Source: an uncultured Marinobacter sp. (GTDB taxonomy: Bacteria > Pseudomonadota > Gammaproteobacteria > Pseudomonadales > Oleiphilaceae). From it: a stretch of DNA of 64,000 bases. Location: NCBI RefSeq assembly GCF_913055835.1, contig NZ_CAJXKQ010000022.1, positions 1-64,000 on the forward strand. The letters run 5' to 3'. A model generated the notes under the pieces. The model did not search any database and was not told where the DNA came from. It saw nothing but the letters and a program-made list of their open reading frames with translations. Each line of letters opens with the position of its first letter. The stretch's first letter is position 1. Below are positions 37,313-45,667 of the stretch, one piece after another. The translations under genes and the position numbers were made by a program.

Positions 37313-37762
37313 ATGGCAAAACGGAACCTCAAGCTTCTGATCACCAGCCTGCTGCTCGGGGTGGCAATGATTCTGGGCGGCTGCCAGAGTATGAGCAGCC
37401 AACCTGATGCATCCCTGTATCAGCAACTGGGTGAACGGGAAGGCATCGCCAACGTGGTGGAAGACCTGCTGTACCTGATCGTCGAGGACGATCGCATCAA
37501 CCAGCAGTTTAAGGGCATGGATGTGGCCCAGTTCCACCACAACCTGACGGACCAGCTGTGCGAACTCAGTGGTGGGCCCTGCACCTACACCGGACGGGAG
37601 ATGCGCGAACTCCACGCCGACATGGCCATCACCGACACCCAGTTCAATGCCCTGGCCGAGAACCTGATCCTGGCGATGGAACAGAACGACATTCCCACGG
37701 GCGCCCAGAACCGGCTGATCAAGCAGCTGCTGCCGCTGTACCCTGACATTCGCAATCTATAA
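37313..37762 (+). CDS. Group 1 truncated haemoglobin, predicted lipoprotein
   Basis: This is a 149-residue protein. A signal peptide ends in the lipobox LGGC (Cys24), followed by a truncated globin fold: YQQLGEREGIANVV, then FHHNLTDQLCELSGGP and the proximal heme histidine His101 in REMRELHADMAIT. Truncated haemoglobins bind O2 or NO and are normally cytosolic, so a lipid anchor is unusual. Partner genes (cupredoxin, c-di-GMP phosphodiesterase, DoxX) suggest gas or redox sensing at the envelope. Confidence 0.85.
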   Translation: MAKRNLKLLITSLLLGVAMILGGCQSMSSQPDASLYQQLGEREGIANVVEDLLYLIVEDDRINQQFKGMDVAQFHHNLTDQLCELSGGPCTYTGREMRELHADMAITDTQFNALAENLILAMEQNDIPTGAQNRLIKQLLPLYPDIRNL

Positions 37763-37777
37763 ACGGAGAACCATACC

Positions 37778-38164
37778 TTGCTCGAAAACGCTGATCTGGG
37801 AAAACTGATTATCCGCCTGACCCTGGGTGGCCTGATGCTGTTCCATGGCATAGCGAAACTGCTCAACGGCATCGGTTTTATTGAAGGCGAGCTGGCCAGC
37901 CACGGGCTGCCGACCTTCCTGGCCTACGGCGTGTATGTGGGCGAAATAATTGCGCCGCTGATGGTCATCCTTGGCTATCAGACCCGGATCGGTGCGTTGC
38001 TGATTATTTTCAACATGCTCTTTGCCATCATCCTGGTTCATGGCAACGAACTCCTCAGCCTTGGACGCAGCGGCGGCTGGGCGCTGGAGCTGCAGGGCTT
38101 CTTCCTGTTTACGGCGGTGGCAGTGATCTTCCTCGGACCGGGGCGGTACAAGCTGAAGAACTGA
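37778..38164 (+). CDS. DoxX family membrane protein
   Basis: This is a 128-residue protein with four hydrophobic helices and the DoxX pattern RLTLGGLMLFHGIAKL near the start and GRYKL at the end. It begins with TTG at 37778 after GGAG. DoxX proteins are linked to quinone or thiol redox at the membrane. It closes the six-gene operon, 15 bp after the globin gene, and converges with the diguanylate cyclase gene. Confidence 0.85.
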   Translation: MLENADLGKLIIRLTLGGLMLFHGIAKLLNGIGFIEGELASHGLPTFLAYGVYVGEIIAPLMVILGYQTRIGALLIIFNMLFAIILVHGNELLSLGRSGGWALELQGFFLFTAVAVIFLGPGRYKLKN

Positions 38165-38179
38165 AAAATCCGGGGGACT

Positions 38180-39976
38180 TCAGGTGCCGGGCACAGTCGC
38201 TGGCCTGAAGTCCCTGGCCACCATAACCCGGTTACGGCCGGACTCCTTGGCGGCGTACAGTGCCTCATCGGCCTGACGGATCAGCTCCTGGGGCTCCATG
38301 TCCGAGTCTGGTACCAGGCAGGCAACGCCCACGCTGATGGTAAGGCTGACTGGCGCCACCCCCTCGCCGGCATGGACCTGGGCACGGGCCACCGCCAGAC
38401 GCACTCGCTCGGCAACCCGAACCGCACCCTCTTCCGGCGTCGCCGGCAGCAGGATGCTGAATTCCTCGCCGCCGTAGCGAGCCAGCAGATCGCCGGACCG
38501 CTGGACTTCTGCGGCGCAAAGAGCGGCGACCTCGGTCAGACAATCGTCGCCAACCAGGTGCCCCAGCTCATCGTTTACCCGCTTGAAGTGATCAATATCC
38601 AGTAGCAACAGGCTCAGCGGATGACCGTGTCGCTGGGCCCGCTTCCATTCATCCTGCAGTTTTTCATCAAACCGTCGACGGTTAGCCACGTGGGTCAGCC
38701 CGTCGGTGAGGCTGATTGCCCTGAGCTGCTCGTTGGCCCGTTCCAGTTCGTCGGTACGCTCCTGAACCCGCAGCTCTAGAGTCAGGTTGGCCTGCTGCTG
38801 GATTGCCAGCGCCTGTTCCTGCGCCTCATGGCGTTTGCGACGCTCGAGATTGATCCGATAGGCAAGGGCAAAGGACAGCAGAACGACCTCCAGCGCCACG
38901 CCGATTTGAGGCATGAACTCGGTGAGGAAGCTGCGAGGCATGAAACCGAGTTTGCTGACCGCCAGAATCAGGTGGCCAATCAAAAGCGGCGTCCAGGCCA
39001 ACACGTAGAAGCCGCCAAGAACCTGGCCCTTGCGCCAGACCAGAAAACCGATGAGCCAGGCCGCTGGCGTAACCACTGCCGCAATGCCGCTAACCAGCAC
39101 GATACCCGTCTGATAGCTGCCAAACAGACCGAAAACGAGGCAGGCAAATACCACTGTCAGAACCCACTGCAGGAACCGGTAGCTTTTCAGGCTGTAATGC
39201 CGAATGTTCAGGAAACGTATGGCGAAAATAATGGCGGAGAAGAGGGCAGCACAGATAACCGGAATGGTGAAATACTGGTTGATACCAGGGGCATTTGGCC
39301 AAAGCCACTGGAACAGCAGGCCATTGAAGTTGAGCTGAACCAGCCCGGTGAACACTACGGTCAACACGTACCAGAGGTAGGTGGAGTGGCGCACGATGAC
39401 GAACAGAAAGAGATTATAGAGCGCCATCGCAATGATGATGCCCAGAAACATCGTCTGCCACCCGTAGGAAAACTGCTCATTGGCGAGGAATTCGGCCGAG
39501 GGTGTCACTTCGACCGGAATCTGGACGGATCCGAGCGTTTTTACCCGAACGAAAGCCGTGACCGGCTCGGTATTCGACGGCACCAGGAAGACAAAGTTGC
39601 GATGGTGGATCGGGCGACTCTTGAACGGCAGGGTGTCACCGGTATGGTGGGTCTGGATCAGCTCACCATTGAGCACCCAGTGCACAGACACCTCATCCAG
39701 CAACGGATAGCCGATCTCCATCACCCGGTTCGCAGGTTCTGGGGGAATCTCGATTTTTAGCCAGAAACTGCCATCGCTGAAACCGCGATTGAACACCTCG
39801 CTGGAGCCGGATCTCTGCCACTCGCTGGGCGGCAGGGCGCGAACGTCTTCCAGTGCCAATTCATCAGCGGGCGCTTCCAGCCAGTCGAATGCAACGGGAG
39901 CGGCCTGAACAGGCACGCTGGCCAGACATGCCAGCGAGAATACAATGAGAAGGACGCAGTATAACTGCCGCACCAT
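38180..39976 (-). CDS. 7TMR-DISM diguanylate cyclase
   Basis: This is a 598-residue protein with a signal peptide (about 1-25), a periplasmic DISMED2-like sensor (about 30-165), seven membrane helices (about 180-375), a coiled coil (about 385-420) and a GGDEF domain. The active site is intact (GGEEF at about 502-506) and the inhibitory RxxD (RSGD) lies five residues before it, so it should make c-di-GMP with product feedback. It converges with the operon carrying a probable c-di-GMP phosphodiesterase, placing opposing activities side by side. Confidence 0.92.
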   Translation of the reverse strand: MVRQLYCVLLIVFSLACLASVPVQAAPVAFDWLEAPADELALEDVRALPPSEWQRSGSSEVFNRGFSDGSFWLKIEIPPEPANRVMEIGYPLLDEVSVHWVLNGELIQTHHTGDTLPFKSRPIHHRNFVFLVPSNTEPVTAFVRVKTLGSVQIPVEVTPSAEFLANEQFSYGWQTMFLGIIIAMALYNLFLFVIVRHSTYLWYVLTVVFTGLVQLNFNGLLFQWLWPNAPGINQYFTIPVICAALFSAIIFAIRFLNIRHYSLKSYRFLQWVLTVVFACLVFGLFGSYQTGIVLVSGIAAVVTPAAWLIGFLVWRKGQVLGGFYVLAWTPLLIGHLILAVSKLGFMPRSFLTEFMPQIGVALEVVLLSFALAYRINLERRKRHEAQEQALAIQQQANLTLELRVQERTDELERANEQLRAISLTDGLTHVANRRRFDEKLQDEWKRAQRHGHPLSLLLLDIDHFKRVNDELGHLVGDDCLTEVAALCAAEVQRSGDLLARYGGEEFSILLPATPEEGAVRVAERVRLAVARAQVHAGEGVAPVSLTISVGVACLVPDSDMEPQELIRQADEALYAAKESGRNRVMVARDFRPATVPGT

Positions 39977-40133
39977 AGCTGTTTCCGGTTTCCGGGCCCG
40001 TCCTGGTGTTCTACACTTTCAGGCCCTGACTGAGTCGTACGCATCCCTGCAATTTTTCCAGTTTAGACGGTTGCGAATGCTACGTCCTCCGTAACGACAG
40101 GGCCAGCATAGACCGAATCCATTGAGGCCAATA

Positions 40134-40364
40134 ATGACCGAACGCAAGAACGAGATACGTCCGGGGAAATACCGACACTACAAGGGCAAGGATTATGAAG
40201 TCCTCGGCGTTGCCCGGCACAGTGAAACCGAAGAGCAGATGGTGGTGTACCGCTGCCTCTACGGTGACTTCAGCCTCTGGGTGCGTCCTCTGACCATGTT
40301 CCGGGAAACCGTCGAAGTCGCCGGTGAGCAGGTGCCCCGCTTCGCCCGCCTTGACGAAGCCTGA
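40134..40364 (+). CDS. DUF1653 domain protein
   Basis: This is a 76-residue small protein with the DUF1653 pattern: GKYRHYKGKDYEVLGVARHSETEE, YRCLYGDFSLWVRPLTMF. The ATG at 40134 has GAGG six bases upstream. Members are small beta-rich proteins of unknown function. It is divergent from the diguanylate cyclase gene across a 157-bp gap in which I see no clear operator. Confidence 0.85.
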   Translation: MTERKNEIRPGKYRHYKGKDYEVLGVARHSETEEQMVVYRCLYGDFSLWVRPLTMFRETVEVAGEQVPRFARLDEA

Positions 40365-40427
40365 CCGTTACACAACCACTTTGACTACCGCGCCCATTTC
40401 CTGCACATTACCGCGCTTTTCATGATG

Positions 40428-40448
40428 CCGGCCCTCACAAGGGGCCGG
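40428..40448. terminator. GC-rich hairpin between DUF1653 and antiporter genes
   Basis: CCGGCCC and GGGGCCGG form a 7-8 bp stem around a short loop. No T-run follows on either strand, so it may be a weak terminator or a leader hairpin of the antiporter gene, whose start lies 33 bp further on. Confidence 0.4.
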
Positions 40449-40480
40449 AAAGACCATTAATTCCTACCCGGAGTTTTGCC

Positions 40481-41803
40481 ATGAATGCCGTTGTCGCTGC
40501 GGTTGCCATCATGCTCGTCCTGAGTTTGTGCCGCATCCACGTTGTTGTTGCCCTGATTATCGGCGCCGTGTCCGGCGGCCTGATTGCGGGATTGTCCCTG
40601 GAAGCCACCATCGAAGCCTTCAATAACGGCCTTGGCGGCGGTGCTACCGTGGCACTGTCCTATGCCACCCTCGGCGCTTTTGCTGTTGCCATCGGCAAAT
40701 CCGGGTTGGCCCACGCCCTGGCCGACAAGGCTCTTGCCCTGGTCGGCCGCCAGGAAGAAGGTGCCGCCGTAAACGGCGTCCGCTTCCTGATCATCGGTCT
40801 GCTGCTGGCCATTGCCATCTCGTCCCAGAACATCCTGCCGATCCATATTGCCTTTATACCGCTGGTGGTGCCGCCCCTGCTGTACGTGATGGCCAAGCTG
40901 AACATGGACCGCCGCCTGGTCGCCTGCGTGCTGACCTTCGGCCTGATCACCCCCTACATGTTCCTGCCGGTCGGCTTTGGCGGCATTTACCTGAATGAAA
41001 TCCTGCTGGCCAAGATCAACGCCAATGGCGTCGATGCTTCCGGCCTGAGCGTCATGAAAGCCATGGCCCTGCCGGCATTGGGCATGCTTTGCGGCCTGCT
41101 GATTGCGGTCTTTTTCAGCTACCGCGGTGGTCGCAGCTACAATCTGGAAACCATCACCAGAGCCGAACGGGTAGACACCAGCTACAGCCCACGCACCCTG
41201 GTGATGGCCCTGGCGGCCATTGTTACCGCTTTCGTGGTGCAGCTCTGGCTGGGTTCGATGATCCTGGGCGCCCTGGCCGGTTTCGTACTATTCAACCTGT
41301 CCGGGGTGGTGCGCTGGAAAGAGGCCGATGACCTGTTCACCGAGGGTATGAAGATGCTGGCGATGATCGGCTTCATCATGATCGCGGCCTCGGGCTTTGC
41401 CGAAGTGATGCGGGAAACCGGCGAGATCGCCACCCTGGTGGACAGTTCCGTGAGCGTTATCGGCGAGAACAAGGCCATGGCCGCCCTGCTGATGCTGGTG
41501 GTGGGTCTGCTGATTACCATGGGTATCGGTTCGTCCTTCTCCACCATCCCCATTATCGCCGCCCTGTACGTGCCCCTGGCCCTGCAACTTGGCTTCAGCC
41601 CGCTGGCCATCGTGGCCCTGGTCGGCACCGCCGGCGCCCTGGGCGATGCCGGCTCCCCGGCCTCCGACTCCACCCTCGGCCCCACCGCCGGTCTGAACGC
41701 CGACGGCCAGCACAACCACATCTGGGATACCGTGGTGCCGACGTTCCTGCACTACAACCTGCCGCTGCTTGGCTTTGGGTGGTTGGCGGCTATGGTTCTC
41801 TGA
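40481..41803 (+). CDS. Na+/H+ antiporter family protein (NhaC/YuiF-like)
   Basis: This is a 440-residue protein with about 11-12 hydrophobic helices. Segments such as [40 protein letters not shown] and [23 protein letters not shown] match the Na+/H+ antiporter family of the ion transporter superfamily. Some relatives move amino acids, so the substrate is not certain. GGAG precedes the ATG. The gene is followed by two family A palindromes before the convergent yheV gene. Confidence 0.85.
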   Translation: MNAVVAAVAIMLVLSLCRIHVVVALIIGAVSGGLIAGLSLEATIEAFNNGLGGGATVALSYATLGAFAVAIGKSGLAHALADKALALVGRQEEGAAVNGVRFLIIGLLLAIAISSQNILPIHIAFIPLVVPPLLYVMAKLNMDRRLVACVLTFGLITPYMFLPVGFGGIYLNEILLAKINANGVDASGLSVMKAMALPALGMLCGLLIAVFFSYRGGRSYNLETITRAERVDTSYSPRTLVMALAAIVTAFVVQLWLGSMILGALAGFVLFNLSGVVRWKEADDLFTEGMKMLAMIGFIMIAASGFAEVMRETGEIATLVDSSVSVIGENKAMAALLMLVVGLLITMGIGSSFSTIPIIAALYVPLALQLGFSPLAIVALVGTAGALGDAGSPASDSTLGPTAGLNADGQHNHIWDTVVPTFLHYNLPLLGFGWLAAMVL

Positions 41804-41850
41804 GCTTGGAGTTTGCCGTCCCTTGTAGCCTTCGTGTTGAGGGGAATTGC

Positions 41851-41938
41851 GAGGGGGCCGGATTATTTTTCCCTTGGAAATGGCAACTCGCTGCGCTCAG
41901 ACATCAATTTCCGGCGGGAAAAATAATCCGGCCCCCTC
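41851..41938. repeat. Palindromic element, family A, copy 2 (reverse)
   Basis: Perfect 23-bp outer arms (41851-41873 and 41916-41938, rich in GGGGCC and AAAAATAATCC) enclose a GGAAAT inner pair and the core at 41882-41904, which in reverse reads ATGTCTGAGCGCAGCGAGTT. The core differs from copy 1 by one base while the outer arms are unrelated. Confidence 0.82.
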
Positions 41939-42003
41939 ACATAAGAACTCACGGATATCGCTGAAAAGACCTTGTCCTAAAGAAATATCTTTTGAGTCAG
42001 GTA

Positions 42004-42096
42004 GAGAGGGTGTGGGTGTGCTTTTCTGGCGGGGAAAAGATGTCTGAGCGAAGCGAGTTGCTTTTCCCCAGAAGAAAAGCATTCCCATGGCCTCTC
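42004..42096. repeat. Palindromic element, family A, copy 3
   Basis: Two 36-base arms (42004-42039 and 42061-42096) pair with eight mismatches in three small bulges around the core ATGTCTGAGCGAAGCGAGTT, identical to copy 1. With copy 2 it fills the 325-bp gap between the convergent antiporter and yheV genes. Nothing else was recognised in that gap. Confidence 0.82.
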
Positions 42097-42128
42097 CGCC
42101 CGCAAACCTGCAGGCTAGGAAGAACAGC

Positions 42129-42383
42129 TTACTCGTCGTCGGCCGAAGACTTGAAGAACACGACCTGCTTGACCGTGTGATCGTCCTCGTTCTTGCGCTT
42201 GTTCACCCGGGTCTCGAGCTCCGGATTGGCCGGTTGCTCGGAGTCCGACATCGCGTCGGTGAAGCCACAGGCCACGCATTCGCGAATCTGCTCATCATCG
42301 TCGGTGGTGTACATCATGATCTTGTCCATCTCCGCACAGCGGGGACAGACGGCGCCGGCGATAAAGCGTTTTGGACTCGCCAT
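42129..42383 (-). CDS. yheV: YheV-like zinc-ribbon protein
   Basis: This is an 84-residue protein with CPRC near residue 13 and CVAC near residue 36, forming a four-cysteine zinc ribbon. It matches the YheV family, typically encoded beside oligopeptidase A (prlC), as here. The function is unknown. The C-terminal half is acidic and probably unstructured. Confidence 0.88.
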   Translation of the reverse strand: MASPKRFIAGAVCPRCAEMDKIMMYTTDDDEQIRECVACGFTDAMSDSEQPANPELETRVNKRKNEDDHTVKQVVFFKSSADDE

Positions 42384-42413
42384 AGTAAAACTCCCGTAAG
42401 TTTGGGCAGTGGT

Positions 42414-42550
42414 TGTCGGGTTACGGCCGTTGGCCTAACCCGACCTACGTTAGTCGGCTCTGTCCTCCCGCCAACATCCTGTAGGTCGGATTAGCAAAGC
42501 GTAATCCGACAAAAGCCGTGTAGGTCGGATTAGCGACGCGTAATCCGACA
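42414..42550. repeat. Cluster of three family C palindromes
   Basis: Copies at 42414-42449 (inverted, with GGGTT in place of GATTA), 42481-42511 and 42520-42550 repeat the GTAGGTCGGATTA...TAATCCGACA unit seen at 137-169. They fill the 177-bp gap between prlC and yheV, two genes on the same strand, and could form stable hairpins in a joint transcript. Confidence 0.85.
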
Positions 42551-42560
42551 CCATTTCGTC

Positions 42561-44606
42561 TCAGGCAGCCTCATCCGTGATGCCGGTTTGTTTCAGCAGC
42601 GCATCCACTTGTGGTTCCCGACCCCGGAAGGCCTTGAAGAGTTCCATGGGCTCCTGCGAACCGCCTTTCTCCAGGATATTGTGGAGGAATGCCTTGCCGG
42701 TTTCCGGGTCGAAGATGCCTTTTTCCTCGAATAGGGAGAAGGCATCGGCCGCCAGCACTTCTGCCCACTTGTAGCTGTAATAGCCCGCGGCATAACCACC
42801 GGCAAAGATGTGCGAGAAGGAGTTGGGGAAGCGGTTGAATTCCGGGGCTTCCACCACGGCAATCTCGCTACGGACCTTGCGGTGCATGTCCAGCGGGTTG
42901 GTGGGCGCTTCATCGGTGAATTCCGCGTGCAGGCGGAAGTCGAACAGGGAGAATTCCAGCTGACGTACCATGGCCATGCCGGACTGGAAGTTCTTGGCCG
43001 CCAGCAGTTTCTGCAACAGATCTTCCGGCAGCGGCTCGCCGGTTTCGTGGTGCGAGGCGATCAGGCCTAGGGATTCCGGATTCCAGCACCAGTTTTCCAG
43101 GAACTGGCTGGGCAGCTCGACGGCATCCCAGGCGACACCGTTGATGCCGGACACATCCAGCACGTCCACCTGGGTGAGCATGTGATGCAGGCCGTGGCCG
43201 AACTCGTGGAAAAGGGTGGTCACTTCGTCGTGGGTCAGCAGCGACGGCTTGCCATTCACCGGCGGTGTGAAGTTGCAGGTCAGGAAGGCCACCGGCAGCT
43301 GGAGCTGGCCACGGAGGTTGCGCCAGCGCACCCGACAGTCGGCCATCCAGGCACCGCCACGCTTGCCCTGGCGGGCATAGAGGTCGAGATAGAACCAGGC
43401 CAGGGGTTCGCCGTTGCGGCTGATGCAATACGCCGTGGCGTCCTCGTGCCAGGTTTCCACTTCGGGCTTCGCCTCAATCTGTACGTCGAACAGCCTCTCG
43501 GCCACACGGAACAGGCCGGGCACCACCTTGTTCACGGGGAACCAGGGGCGCAGGGTTTCCGGGGAGATGTCGTAGCGCTTCTGACGGAGCTTTTCGCTGT
43601 AGTAGCCGATATCCCACGCCTGCAGGTCTTCCACGCCGTACTCGTCCTTGGCAAAGGCTTTAAGCTCGGCAAACTCTTTCTCGGCCTGGGGCTTGGACTT
43701 GGCCGCCAGCTGGTTCAGGAAGCCCAGCACTTCGTCGCTGCTGCGGGCCATCTTGGTGGCCAGGGAGCGCTCGGCGTAGTTGTCAAAGCCCAGCAATTTG
43801 GCCTGGGCATGGCGGCGCTTGAGGATTTCCGCCATCACCGGGGTGTTGTCCCACTGGCCGGCATCCGGGCCCTGGTCGGAGGCGCGGGTAACAAACGCCT
43901 CGTACACTTCGCGACGCAGGTCCCGGTTGTCGCAGTAGGTCATTACCGGGTAGAAGCTGGGAAAATCCAGGGTGATCACATAGCCGTCCAGCTCTTTCTG
44001 TCTGGCCGCCTGTTTGGCGCTCTCGATCGCGGTTTCGGGGACGCCGGCGAGTTCATCCACATCGGTGATGTGTTTGTACCAGTGCTGGGTAGCGTCCAGC
44101 ACGTTGTCGCTGAACTTGTTGGACAGCTCTGAAAGCTCCCGGGACAATTCGGCGTACTGCTTTTTCTTGTCTTCCGGCAGGTCCACACCGCCCAGATGGA
44201 AATCCCGCAGGGTGTTTTCCACGGACTTGCGCTGGGCTTCGTTCAGGTTCTTGAAATCGTCTCGCTCGGCCAGCTTCTTCCAGGCGTTGCAGAGGGCCGC
44301 ATTCTGGCTCACCTCGGTACTGTACTCGGTGAGCTTTTCGAGGCAGTTCTTGTACACCTTGCGCAGTTCGTCGTTGTTCATAACGCCGTTCAGGTGTGAA
44401 ATCACCGACCAGGCATTGCTCAGTTTGTCGTCCAGGGCCTGCATCGGCTGGGCAAGGGTTTCCCAGGTGGGCTCTTCCTGCTCGGCCAGCTGGCTGATCT
44501 TCATCCGGTTTTCACTGAGAATCTGGTCGATTGCCGTTTCCATGTGCTCGGTGCGGACATGGTCGAACTTCGGCAACAGGTCGTCAGTCAGTAGCGGGTT
44601 ATTCAT
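42561..44606 (-). CDS. prlC: Oligopeptidase A (M3 metallopeptidase)
   Basis: This is a 681-residue cytosolic zinc peptidase that degrades short peptides, including cleaved signal peptides. The zinc motif HEFGHGLHHML lies at about residues 468-478, and the substrate-contact region GINGVAWDAVELPSQFLENW and GGYAAGYYSYKWAEVLAAD follow in the normal order. Length is standard for PrlC. yheV follows on the same strand after a repeat-filled gap. Confidence 0.95.
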   Translation of the reverse strand: MNNPLLTDDLLPKFDHVRTEHMETAIDQILSENRMKISQLAEQEEPTWETLAQPMQALDDKLSNAWSVISHLNGVMNNDELRKVYKNCLEKLTEYSTEVSQNAALCNAWKKLAERDDFKNLNEAQRKSVENTLRDFHLGGVDLPEDKKKQYAELSRELSELSNKFSDNVLDATQHWYKHITDVDELAGVPETAIESAKQAARQKELDGYVITLDFPSFYPVMTYCDNRDLRREVYEAFVTRASDQGPDAGQWDNTPVMAEILKRRHAQAKLLGFDNYAERSLATKMARSSDEVLGFLNQLAAKSKPQAEKEFAELKAFAKDEYGVEDLQAWDIGYYSEKLRQKRYDISPETLRPWFPVNKVVPGLFRVAERLFDVQIEAKPEVETWHEDATAYCISRNGEPLAWFYLDLYARQGKRGGAWMADCRVRWRNLRGQLQLPVAFLTCNFTPPVNGKPSLLTHDEVTTLFHEFGHGLHHMLTQVDVLDVSGINGVAWDAVELPSQFLENWCWNPESLGLIASHHETGEPLPEDLLQKLLAAKNFQSGMAMVRQLEFSLFDFRLHAEFTDEAPTNPLDMHRKVRSEIAVVEAPEFNRFPNSFSHIFAGGYAAGYYSYKWAEVLAADAFSLFEEKGIFDPETGKAFLHNILEKGGSQEPMELFKAFRGREPQVDALLKQTGITDEAA

Positions 44607-44670
44607 AGGTCCCCTTCTCAGCTAGTCGAATCTTGGGTAGTTTGATCTATTGAACCCTTGGGGCTGGCAC

Positions 44671-44776
44671 CTGTGGGAGAGTCCGTTCCAAAACACGCTC
44701 CTTGCGGCACATCCCTGTGGCGCTTGGCTGTCGCCATCCATGGCGACAGACAGTTTTGGAACGGACTCTCCCACAG
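44671..44776. repeat. Long palindrome, family B, perfect 24-bp arms
   Basis: Bases 44671-44694 and 44753-44776 are perfect inverted repeats (CTGTGGGAGAG...CCAAAAC). Between them, CTGTCGCCAT-CC-ATGGCGACAG (44728-44749) forms an inner perfect hairpin. The 58-base centre shares blocks with 22906-23002, but the outer arms differ. It lies between the divergent prlC and carbonic anhydrase genes, where a terminator would be unexpected, so an element or DNA-level signal is more likely. Confidence 0.85.
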
Positions 44777-44818
44777 GCGCCCCGGGCCTACGGGTAAATT
44801 CTCAACAGGTACTATGTA

Positions 44819-45355
44819 ATGACGAATATACGTTCACACAAGGGTAACGCGCCACATTTTGGGGAACGGGCGTGGGTCGATCCAAGTGCGGTGGTGATTG
44901 GCAATGTTAAAACCGGCGATGATGTTTCCATATGGCCGATGACCGTGGTGCGGGGCGATATGCATCAGATTCGCATTGGCCACCGCTGCAGCATCCAGGA
45001 TGGCTCAGTTCTGCACATCACTCACGCCAGTGACTACAACCCCGGCGGTTATCCGCTCACCATTGGCGACGATGTTACGGTGGGCCACAAGGCGTTGCTG
45101 CATGGCTGCACCGTCGGCAGCCGTGTGCTGGTGGGCATGGGCTGCATCATTATGGATGGGGCCGTGGTGGAAGATGAGGTGATTGTTGCAGCAGGCTGTC
45201 TGGTGCCGCCCGGTAAGACCCTGGAATCCGGGCATCTCTATGTGGGATCGCCCTGCAAAAAAGCCCGGGCGCTGACCGATAAGGAGCGGGGGTTCTTCAA
45301 GTACACCGCCGCCAACTACGTCCGCCTGAAGGATGAATATCTTAACGATCAGTAA
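44819..45355 (+). CDS. Gamma-class carbonic anhydrase family protein
   Basis: This is a 178-residue left-handed beta-helix protein of the YrdA/PaaY type. Hexapeptide repeats run from about residue 15 to 150. The metal-binding histidines lie in ITHASDYN, VGHKALLHGC and nearby positions expected for gamma carbonic anhydrases. Members bind zinc or iron, and not all hydrate CO2. It is a single gene with its own short leader. Confidence 0.88.
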   Translation: MTNIRSHKGNAPHFGERAWVDPSAVVIGNVKTGDDVSIWPMTVVRGDMHQIRIGHRCSIQDGSVLHITHASDYNPGGYPLTIGDDVTVGHKALLHGCTVGSRVLVGMGCIIMDGAVVEDEVIVAAGCLVPPGKTLESGHLYVGSPCKKARALTDKERGFFKYTAANYVRLKDEYLNDQ

Positions 45356-45421
45356 ACCAGTGGTCTGAAGTCTGAGCGGTAGCCGTATGTTTCGGGGTAA
45401 TCCCGCATCCCGGAGATCCTT

Positions 45422-45667
45422 GTGGATACATTGGACGAACCGTTTGACAGAGCATTGCTGTACCTGCGCGCCGCAGGCCATGAGACCGGTCCGGAAACCC
45501 GGGCACGATTGCACGGCATGCTGCGGGCGAACAGGGCCGGAAATCCGGCCTTGAGTAACGGGCAATTGCTGGAGCTATTGCCCCACTGGTTTGCCCTGCC
45601 CGATCCCCATCCGGTTCGCCATCTGCCACCCATCACGCGGGCCAGTATCGGGTATCCCCGTGAATAG
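45422..45667 (+). CDS. 81-residue frame resembling the OpgH N-terminus
   Basis: This GTG-started frame has GGAG just upstream. Its end (RHLPPITRASIGYP) resembles the motif before the first membrane helix of proteobacterial OpgH proteins (PP-x-RR/K-x-S-x-x-P, as I recall). The following frame lacks that region. The two would join after YP by a one-base shift at the CCCC run 45656-45659. It may be the 5' part of opgH separated by a frameshift, or a genuine small partner read by stop-start coupling (the opgH GTG overlaps this stop). Confidence 0.55.
   Translation: MDTLDEPFDRALLYLRAAGHETGPETRARLHGMLRANRAGNPALSNGQLLELLPHWFALPDPHPVRHLPPITRASIGYPRE

Noticed and set aside
44671..44776. Family B palindrome as an ordinary intrinsic terminator
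   Set aside because: It lies between two divergent genes, where no transcript should end, and lacks a T-run after the outer stem.
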